From: an uncultured Oscillospiraceae bacterium
GTDB lineage: Bacteria > Bacillota_A > Clostridia > Oscillospirales > Oscillospiraceae
DNA: 9,070 nucleotides
Assembly: GCA_910579155.1 (NCBI GenBank)
Contig: CAJTTS010000119.1
Span: 1-9,070, forward strand
Reading direction: 5' to 3'
The translations under genes and the position numbers were made by a program. Below the pieces are notes generated by a model. That model was not told the DNA's origin, ran no database searches, and saw only the letters and a program-made list of their open reading frames with translations. Below are positions 1-4,300 of this stretch, in pieces. Numbering within the stretch: the stretch's first letter is position 1; each line of letters begins with the position of its first letter.

Positions 1-205
1 GCCGTATCTCATGTAGGACGGACAGCCCACTGACATGGGGCAGCATAATGTCCAGTACAACAAGGTCAATGTTGTTCTCACGGAAAAGCTGTAACGCCTC
101 CCCGCCGTCATAAGCTGGGATGACTGTGTGGCCCGCAGGCTTTAGATATTCACAAATCGCATCGTTGGTCTTGCGGTCGTCCTCAACAATCAGTAATGTT
201 GCCAT
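1..205 (-). CDS. Response regulator, receiver domain (N-terminal part, runs off the left edge)
   Basis: The first 68 residues of a two-component response regulator, which would be phosphorylated by a partner histidine kinase and would act as a cytoplasmic transcription regulator. The sequence starts MATLLIVEDD, giving the acidic pocket E8-D9-D10 after the first beta strand. The phosphoacceptor is D52 in VVLDIMLP, followed by the usual P56 and G60. The start is the ATG at 205-203, preceded by a GGGGGAA ribosome site about 5 nt upstream. The output domain lies outside the window; the receiver is of the OmpR/PhoB style by overall resemblance, but this cannot be confirmed. No kinase gene is visible here. 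It points away from the reverse transcriptase cassette and shares no transcript with it. Confidence 0.9.
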   Translation of the reverse strand, partial: MATLLIVEDDRKTNDAICEYLKPAGHTVIPAYDGGEALQLFRENNIDLVVLDIMLPHVSGLSVLHEIR

Positions 206-228
206 TGTAGTTCCCCCTTTTTCAGGGT

Positions 229-237
229 AGTATAGCA
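229..237 (-). promoter_or_regulatory. Extended -10 promoter candidate for the response regulator
   Basis: On the minus strand the sequence reads TGCTATACT, an extended -10 element (TG-N-TATACT) with one mismatch to TATAAT. No recognisable -35 lies 17 bp upstream. It would give a leader of about 15-20 nt before the ATG at 205. Motif-only evidence. Confidence 0.4.
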
Positions 238-324
238 CCGGAATGTGGAATGGATATGAAATGACAGTAAATTTTTGAGCTTTGGGGTTCACGATATGGT
301 GGGAGTGCTATCGTAGCAAGCATA

Positions 325-344
325 GGGAGTGTGGCCACACTCCC
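325..344. repeat. Perfect 20-nt palindrome
   Basis: GGGAGTGTGG is followed directly by its exact reverse complement, with no spacer. As DNA it is a good dimeric-protein operator or a transfer/recombination site; as RNA it would need a small loop. It lies in the gene-free stretch between the response regulator and the reverse transcriptase cassette, and adjoins the hairpin series at 347-407. Confidence 0.75.
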
Positions 345-346
345 GG

Positions 347-407
347 AAAACGGCCAAATCCGGCCCCTGCCGGGCCGTGTCCGTTTTGCTTGTTGGGATA
401 GTCCCAA
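347..407. repeat. Nested hairpin series in the intergenic region
   Basis: AAAACGG (347-353) pairs with CCGTTTT (381-387), enclosing CCGGC (360-364) and GCCGG (369-373). A second hairpin follows: TTGGGA (393-398), loop TAG, TCCCAA (402-407). With the palindrome at 325-344 this makes a dense run of inverted repeats with no coding content. Such clusters occur at transfer origins and in untranslated regulatory RNA; nothing here decides between them. The rest of 206-478 holds only the response regulator promoter and an AT-rich inverted repeat at 438-456. Confidence 0.55.
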
Positions 408-437
408 ACCCTTATTATTAATTCAAAAAGTGAGAAG

Positions 438-456
438 TGAATTTTTTGTAAATTCA
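438..456. repeat. AT-rich 7-bp inverted repeat upstream of the ncRNA promoter
   Basis: TGAATTT (438-444) and AAATTCA (450-456) are separated by five bases. The repeat ends 22 bp before the -35 hexamer at 479. It could be an operator or upstream binding site controlling the cassette, or a weak terminator isolating it from the left. Position is the only support for either. Confidence 0.4.
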
Positions 457-478
457 TACCGCGCTGCCGATACTGGAA

Positions 479-507
479 TTGACAAAAGCTGGTCTAACTG
501 TTACAAT
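479..507 (+). promoter_or_regulatory. Near-consensus sigma-70/SigA promoter of the ncRNA-RT cassette
   Basis: TTGACA at 479-484 matches the -35 consensus in all six positions. A 17-bp spacer leads to TACAAT at 502-507, five of six matches to TATAAT. Transcription is expected to start near 514. This is far stronger than needed for a lowly expressed RT gene and fits strong production of the structured RNA just downstream, with partial read-through into the RT gene. Confidence 0.85.
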
Positions 508-513
508 AAACTC

Positions 514-815
514 ATCTTATACATTTGGTATAAGGGAAGATGATTGTTGTCAACACCTCCAATGAGATTTCTACGGATATTTCTGCAAGGTTCAGGTTGG
601 CCGATGGTCTGCTTCGGCAGTACATCACCGCCAGGGTGAGCATTAACAAGCTTATGTTGACATATGTCTCCAGCTTAATTGTACCACAGTTAAGCATTGC
701 AATCAGGATAGCTGGTAATCTAAACAAGCCGCCTACAAGGTGAAAATTAAATACCACGTTACGGTTTGTACCCGCTGGCTTAGGAATGCTATCCTCCATG
801 CCAGCGGGTATCGGC
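514..815 (+). ncRNA. Structured non-coding RNA upstream of the RT (DRT2-type template RNA candidate)
   Basis: About 300 nt lie between the promoter and the RT gene, with a series of stem-loops. They are: 516-534 (7 bp, 5-nt loop); 609-620 (CTGC-TTCG-GCAG, a UUCG tetraloop); 625-639 (TCACC/GGTGA); 643-660 (six pairs, one G-U); 673-695 (ten pairs with one G-U and a 3-nt loop); and 769-810, a perfect 11-bp stem TACCCGCTGGC/GCCAGCGGGTA whose loop has a small AGGA/TCCT stem. The last stem has no U-tract and ends 21 nt before the RT start. In DRT2 a similar-sized ncRNA directly upstream of the RT is reverse-transcribed repeatedly into concatemeric cDNA. The role as template is inferred; the folds are by eye, and the ends are approximate. 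Confidence 0.7.
534..743 (+). other. Stop-free frame inside the ncRNA (neo-like repeat ORF candidate)
   Basis: From the codon after TAA (531-533) to TGA (741-743) one sense frame is open for 69 codons, with ATG at 540. The other two sense frames close quickly, e.g. TGA at 541 and 563. Translation gives a mostly helix-like peptide (SARFRLADGLLRQYITARVS and LIVPQLSIAIRIAG) without known motifs. ATG 540 has a purine-rich AAGGGAAG only 0-3 nt away, too close for normal initiation, so ordinary translation is unlikely. If a multiple-of-three segment of this region were copied head-to-tail, as in DRT2, the frame would never close. Whether this happens here is inference. Confidence 0.45.
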
Positions 816-830
816 ATTAAGGAGAGAATT

Positions 831-2186
831 ATGCGAGATATAGAGATTTGGCGCACATCAGAAAAGACCATCAAAAAAAGTCAACGGTACTATGCTCATT
901 TTGATTATCGCACAGATATTTCAAAGAGTTGGGAGTACATTTCTAACCCTCAGAATATCTGCAAACATGGTTTCTACCCGTTTATTCACTATGTTAAAGA
1001 TATGAGCAAATATTCTGCAAAAAAAGGTGGAATAAAAGAAAAGCATAGAGATATTTGTTATGCCGCACATATTGATCGCTGTATCTTCCAACTGTATAAT
1101 TTTATTCTTAACGAGTGTTATAATGAAGAATGCGCTCGGCTCGGAATACAAGATGTTGCTGTCGCCTATCGGACAAATTTGAATAAACAAAATAATATTG
1201 ACTTTGCAAAAAAAGCCATCCAGTTTATTCGCAAAAATCATGATTGCTATATTATGATTGGCGATTTTACAAAGTTCTTTGATAAGCTCAATCACGAATA
1301 TCTTAAAAAGCAATGGTGCCGTTTGCTCCATACGGATAGATTGCCGTCAGATCACTATGCTGTGTTCAAGAATATCACTCAATATAGCTACCTCGAATTG
1401 CCTGATCTATTGAAAATTCACGGTCTGGACGACACTCCGAAAGGGAGACGAGAGTTAAACCAAAAGAAACGGGTCTTATCGCCCCAAGACCTGAAGAAAA
1501 ACGCATATCGTATTCAAAAGAATAAAGACTGTGGCATTCCCCAGGGTTCCCCAATGAGTGGAGCTTTAGCAAATCTATATATGCTGGAAATTGATAAGTC
1601 AATCCATGATTTCGTAACAGCGCACAGTGGATTATATATGCGATATAGTGATGATTTTATCATCGTTTTGCCCCATATTGAAGAAGCAACTGCCATTAGC
1701 GCCTTAACCGAAATCAGCGATTTATTCAATAGCCCCAATTACCCCGGCCTTGAATTGCAGCCAAGTAAAACCCAGTATTATCATTTTGCAGAAAACAAGA
1801 TAGAAAATTGTGGAGCTATCATTCACGAAGATGCAGACTGCTCAAACCGTCACTTGAATTTTCTCGGATTTACTTTTGATGGGCAAAAAGTGAGTTTAAG
1901 AGCAAAAACAGTTTCAAAACATTATCAACGAATGCGAAAAAAGGCAAAGACAATAGCTAAAAGCGGCGGATATACAAAACGAGGAAATCATATCAGCAAG
2001 AAAAACTTATACATGAAGTATTCGGTGCGAGGTTCTACCAGAAAGCCCGGAAATTTTCTTACTTATGTAACTAGCGCTCAAGCACCAGAGAGATTTGGAG
2101 AAGATGAGCGAATAGGGATTGTTTCTAAAAGAAATATGCAAAAAATCAGGAAATTTCTTAAAAAAGATTATAAGAAGCCAAATTGA
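831..2186 (+). CDS. Defence-type reverse transcriptase, DRT2/UG2-like
   Basis: A 451-aa RNA-directed DNA polymerase. Palm motifs are intact: motif A GDFTKFFD (144-151, metal ligand D145), motif B GIPQGSPMSGALANLYML (235-252), motif C YSDD (272-275, D274/D275), a motif D-like QPSKTQYY (310-317) and motif E FLGFTFDG (344-351). The N-terminal block WEYISNP...HGFYPFIHY (34-54) precedes the palm, and a basic helical C-terminus (about 360-451) replaces the maturase. There is no HNH endonuclease, no retron VTG motif, and motif B has QGSP rather than the DGR form. The start is ATG 831, with AAGGAG at 819-824; an upstream in-frame ATG at 786 lies inside a stem-loop. The gene is much more AT-rich than the recombinases, suggesting separate acquisition. 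The likely role is anti-phage, with the upstream ncRNA as template. Membership of the unknown-group/DRT RTs is fairly sure; type 2 is a best guess, and DRT9 or another single-gene DRT remains possible. Confidence 0.85.
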   Translation: MRDIEIWRTSEKTIKKSQRYYAHFDYRTDISKSWEYISNPQNICKHGFYPFIHYVKDMSKYSAKKGGIKEKHRDICYAAHIDRCIFQLYNFILNECYNEECARLGIQDVAVAYRTNLNKQNNIDFAKKAIQFIRKNHDCYIMIGDFTKFFDKLNHEYLKKQWCRLLHTDRLPSDHYAVFKNITQYSYLELPDLLKIHGLDDTPKGRRELNQKKRVLSPQDLKKNAYRIQKNKDCGIPQGSPMSGALANLYMLEIDKSIHDFVTAHSGLYMRYSDDFIIVLPHIEEATAISALTEISDLFNSPNYPGLELQPSKTQYYHFAENKIENCGAIIHEDADCSNRHLNFLGFTFDGQKVSLRAKTVSKHYQRMRKKAKTIAKSGGYTKRGNHISKKNLYMKYSVRGSTRKPGNFLTYVTSAQAPERFGEDERIGIVSKRNMQKIRKFLKKDYKKPN

Positions 2187-2194
2187 AATAGTAT

Positions 2195-2219
2195 CATCGA
2201 TATAGCGCTATATCTGATG
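2195..2219. repeat. Palindrome just after the RT stop
   Basis: A perfect 16-nt palindrome (2199-2214, GATATA-GCGC-TATATC) is flanked by CATC (2195-2198) and GATG (2216-2219), giving ten pairs with one bulged base. It begins 9 nt after the RT stop codon. With no T-run it is not a classic terminator; it may protect the 3' end of the RT message or be a protein site. Confidence 0.6.
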
Positions 2220-2374
2220 CCTTCACTGCCCCTCAAAATAAAAGTACCAGCCTACGCATTTAGGGCCTATCTAGCGGCCTATTTCCAAGGCTTTCAAACA
2301 GCGGTCACACAGGGGGTAATACGATTTGACCTGCGCCCTCGAAAATGGACTTCTAACTGCGTAGAAACAAGGAC

Positions 2375-2427
2375 AAAAAGGGCCAGGACAGGAAGCCGAC
2401 ACCCTGGCGCTCCCATCCTGGCTTTTT
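2375..2427 (+). terminator. Rho-independent terminator candidate downstream of the RT, with a competing stem
   Basis: GCCAGGA (2382-2388) pairs with TCCTGGC (2416-2422), which is followed by TTTTT (2423-2427); A5 at 2375-2379 can extend pairing to the T-run. The same left arm GCCAGG can instead pair with CCTGGC at 2403-2408, which would break the terminator. It would close the ncRNA-RT transcript about 190 nt after the stop codon. The stretch 2220-2374 before it shows no supportable gene. Confidence 0.5.
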
Positions 2428-2451
2428 CTGATCTGTAAATCTGTGCTGTCA

Positions 2452-2516
2452 CGCAAGAGGGCCACGGCCCTCTTGCGACACCCGCAGAAACCGTACACCC
2501 GCTTCGCGTCTGTACG
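2452..2516. repeat. Tandem inverted repeats, possible transfer-origin type region
   Basis: A 12-bp inverted repeat with only a 2-nt centre covers 2452-2477 (CGCAAGAGGGCC / GGCCCTCTTGCG). It is followed 14 nt later by CGTACA (2492-2497) pairing with TGTACG (2511-2516), with inner CGC/GCG pairing. Two adjacent hairpins without coding content are typical of relaxase binding regions in mobile elements, but no relaxase gene is in the window, so this function is a guess. No T-run follows in either direction, which argues against a terminator. Confidence 0.45.
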
Positions 2517-2590
2517 CTTCCAGTGGGTCAGATAACGCCCATGATACCCCCCCTGCCGCTATTTAATCTCCCTGTGTCTCGATTCCGTTC

Positions 2591-2660
2591 CATTCCTTTC
2601 CGGCGGCTTTGCCGCCCGTTCCTCAACGGGAAAGGTAGCGGAAAGGATAGGAAAGGAATG
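2591..2660. repeat. Large inverted repeat with GGAAAGG repeat cluster
   Basis: CATTCCTTTCC (2591-2601) and GGAAAGGAATG (2650-2660) are an exact 11-bp inverted pair. They enclose two perfect hairpins: GGCGGC-TTT-GCCGCC (2602-2616) and CCCGTT-CCTC-AACGGG (2615-2630, sharing two bases). GGAAAGG occurs three times at 2629, 2640 and 2650, that is 11 and 10 bp apart, about one helical turn, plus once inverted at 2595-2601. This looks like a three-way junction in RNA or a multi-site protein binding region in DNA. Confidence 0.6.
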
Positions 2661-2730
2661 AGTAATTGATAAGTCTTTACTTGATTTTATCTTTAGTTAC
2701 TTATATCTATATTTTATTGTGTTGGATTTT

Positions 2731-2785
2731 CCGACGTCGGTTTTCCCGTTGTCGGATTATCCGACGACGGAAATGCCAACAACGG
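2731..2785. repeat. Four 10-mers at an exact 15-bp period
   Basis: The 10-mers CCGACGTCGG (2731), CCGTTGTCGG (2746), CCGACGACGG (2761) and CCAACAACGG (2776) begin exactly 15 bp apart, separated by 5-nt spacers that are mostly A/T. The first is a perfect palindrome. Copies 2 and 3 also pair with one another (11 pairs, one G-U, loop TTA). The regular phasing suggests an iteron or operator array bound by a multimeric protein, though it could also be stacked RNA hairpins. No coding frame explains it. The preceding 2661-2730 is AT-rich and otherwise featureless. Confidence 0.7.
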
Positions 2786-2788
2786 CAA

Positions 2789-2824
2789 AAAGGGCAAGGC
2801 ACGTCTATCTGTGCCTTGCCCTTT
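2789..2824 (-). terminator. Strong rho-independent terminator of the recombinase operon
   Basis: AAAGGGCAAGGCAC (2789-2802) and GTGCCTTGCCCTTT (2811-2824) form a perfect 14-bp stem with an 8-nt loop. Read leftwards, the stem runs into TTTTT, the expected U-tract. It lies about 110 bp past the stop codon of the last gene of the leftward operon; the bases between (2825-2933) hold nothing else I can support. It may also stop weak rightward transcription. Confidence 0.85.
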
Positions 2825-2933
2825 ATCGTCCATATCGTGCCGAGGCGGGTGTTATCATCCAGACCTCAAAAGTAGTAAACAGGTAGTACATTTGCAGGGG
2901 GATCTGCTAAAAGTCCAGATATATCAACCATTT

Positions 2934-3461
2934 TCAAGGACAGGATGTGTACTGCCGTGGCACACGAAAAGGATCCTCTTCATCGCTTACACACTCCACA
3001 GTGCTGTTTTCCTCAGTATAGCACACATCTGTCCCTAAGTCGAGGGCCACTTTTGCGTGGGCGGAGGATGTGATGCGGTCTGCCAGCTCCAGTTTCGTCC
3101 ATCCAAATTGACGCGCCGCCCGGATGTACCATGCCCGCTTCTGGAGCGTCAGCTCCGCTTCCAGGATGACCACATTCTGCGTCCAGCCGATGGTCATGGC
3201 CTCGGCCAGCACTTCCGGCGTTTCGGCATATGTGCGGTAAAAATCCCGCATCCGCCGCAGGTTCCGGGGGGAGAAGCCCGAGGCATCAGGGTAGGTGCTG
3301 TGCAGGTGCTCCGCAGCCGCCACCGCCGCGCCCTTCTCCGGCCTGCCGCTGACCAATCGGCCAATTTCACAGTACAGCTCCATCTGGGGCAGATTTGCCG
3401 CCACCAGCGCGTCCAGCGTTGCGAACAGGACGCTGTAATCGGTGGGCTTCCTGACGTTCAT
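2934..3461 (-). CDS. Short DUF1016 (YhcG N-terminal domain) protein
   Basis: A 175-aa protein matching the DUF1016 N-terminal domain seen in YhcG-type proteins of mobile and defence loci. Visible family features are YPDASGFSPRNLRRMRDFYR (57-76), LAEAMTIGWTQNVVILEAEL (85-104) and RAWYIRAARQFGWTKLELADR (109-129, a helix-turn-helix-like block). Full-length family members carry a C-terminal PDDEXK nuclease domain and are about twice as long; here that part is missing and is replaced by an acidic tail (about 145-165). So DNA binding or protein contact is plausible, nuclease activity is not. ATG 3461 is preferred because AAGGAAAAG lies just upstream; a GTG at 3518 would add 19 residues. It is the last gene of the leftward operon, 92 bp after the metallophosphoesterase. 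The domain call is fairly sure, the role unknown. Confidence 0.75.
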   Translation of the reverse strand: MNVRKPTDYSVLFATLDALVAANLPQMELYCEIGRLVSGRPEKGAAVAAAEHLHSTYPDASGFSPRNLRRMRDFYRTYAETPEVLAEAMTIGWTQNVVILEAELTLQKRAWYIRAARQFGWTKLELADRITSSAHAKVALDLGTDVCYTEENSTVECVSDEEDPFRVPRQYTSCP

Positions 3462-3553
3462 AGACTTTTCCTTTCCGGCGCCGTGCGCCTGATTTTTGAG
3501 ACCGGCAGAGAGAAACACGGGAATCTGCTCCCGCGCTTCTCACTGCCGGCCTG

Positions 3554-4300
3554 TTAGGTTAGCTGTACGATGTCCTCGTACAACAGAATGTGCTTCTTGT
3601 CGATTGCCCGGTTGGCATGGTAGTGCCCAAACAGCCAGCAGCCGAACTCCAGCCGTTGTTCCACGGTTTCCAGAAAATCTGTGAGCGCGTCGGGCTGGTA
3701 GTGCCGGTTCATCTGCTGGGCGATGCTGGTAGGGGCGCAGTGTGTCAGTACATAGTCCGACTTCCAGTCCGCCCGTTCCAAGGCGTCCAGCGCAGCGGCG
3801 TACTCCTCATCGGAGGGCAGCTCCTCCGGCCACCAGGATTTTCCGATGATCCGAAACCTGCGCCGCCCCTCGAGGAGCAGGTGGAGGTACTGTGTTCGGA
3901 AGTCCGGGTCATTCTGATCGAGGATGCCGTCCTCCACATCGTGGGAGGTGGCCCCGCCCATGGAGAAGAAGGCGCGCCCCTCAATGTCATAGAGCTGGCC
4001 CCGCATGAGGTGCAGAATGTTGGGCCGGACGCGCTGCACCCTGCCTCCGTGCCAGTCCTCCACGGGAAGTTCCCGGAGCATCCGGTAGTTTTCGTGGTTC
4101 CCGCTGACGAACAGGGTGGTGAAGGGCTTTTCATCCAGCCAGTCCAGCCGCTTCCGCTCCTCTGAGGAACCGTTCCATACCCCGCCAAAGTCACCCAGAA
4201 TGATCATATAGTCATCCCGGCCCATCTGCCGCTGCTGAGGGAAGTGCTCCCGCGAGAACCGCTGGAAGCCGCCGTGGGTGTCGCCTGTGGCAAAAATCAT
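3554..4300 (-). CDS. Metallophosphoesterase (calcineurin-like phosphatase)
   Basis: A 248-aa soluble protein with the complete two-metal signature of calcineurin-like phosphoesterases: GDTHGG (6-11; D7, H9), GDFGGVW (36-42; D37), GNHEN (67-71; N68, H69), THC (186-188; H187) and GHYH (225-228). It should hydrolyse phosphomono- or diesters; the substrate cannot be read from the sequence. The ATG at 4300-4298 overlaps the recombinase stop (ATGA), and an AAGGAGG site lies about 9 nt upstream, so the two genes are translationally coupled. A longer upstream reading is just recombinase sequence in another frame. Its place at the end of a recombinase operon suggests element maintenance or regulation by nucleic-acid or nucleotide cleavage, which is inference. 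Confidence 0.88.
   Translation of the reverse strand: MIFATGDTHGGFQRFSREHFPQQRQMGRDDYMIILGDFGGVWNGSSEERKRLDWLDEKPFTTLFVSGNHENYRMLRELPVEDWHGGRVQRVRPNILHLMRGQLYDIEGRAFFSMGGATSHDVEDGILDQNDPDFRTQYLHLLLEGRRRFRIIGKSWWPEELPSDEEYAAALDALERADWKSDYVLTHCAPTSIAQQMNRHYQPDALTDFLETVEQRLEFGCWLFGHYHANRAIDKKHILLYEDIVQLT

Noticed and set aside
786..830. Upstream in-frame ATG giving a 466-aa reverse transcriptase
   Set aside because: It lies within the loop of the 769-810 stem-loop and has no ribosome site, while ATG 831 has AAGGAG six bases upstream.
512..874. Conventional minus-strand gene of 120 aa
   Set aside because: It is antisense to a structured RNA and to the RT start, lacks a ribosome site and has no recognisable family; kept only as an observation about the open frame.
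514..2186. Retron or diversity-generating retroelement
   Set aside because: The VTG motif typical of retron RTs is missing; motif B is QGSP rather than the DGR type, and there is no variable-repeat pair in the window.
2411..2428. RP4-like nick motif (ATCCTG)
   Set aside because: Six bases recur by chance, and here they are explained as the right arm of the terminator hairpin.
2271..2498. 75-aa minus-strand frame with a CDRCL motif
   Set aside because: It has no ribosome site and covers the terminator and the 2452-2477 inverted repeat; its composition follows those repeats.
479..2530. Group II intron with its encoded protein
   Set aside because: The RT has no maturase X or HNH domain, and I see no domain V-like hairpin (catalytic AGC/GUUC pattern) downstream of the stop.
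2731..2785. CRISPR array
   Set aside because: The units are 10 bp with 5-bp spacers; far too short for a CRISPR repeat-spacer pattern, and no cas gene is nearby.
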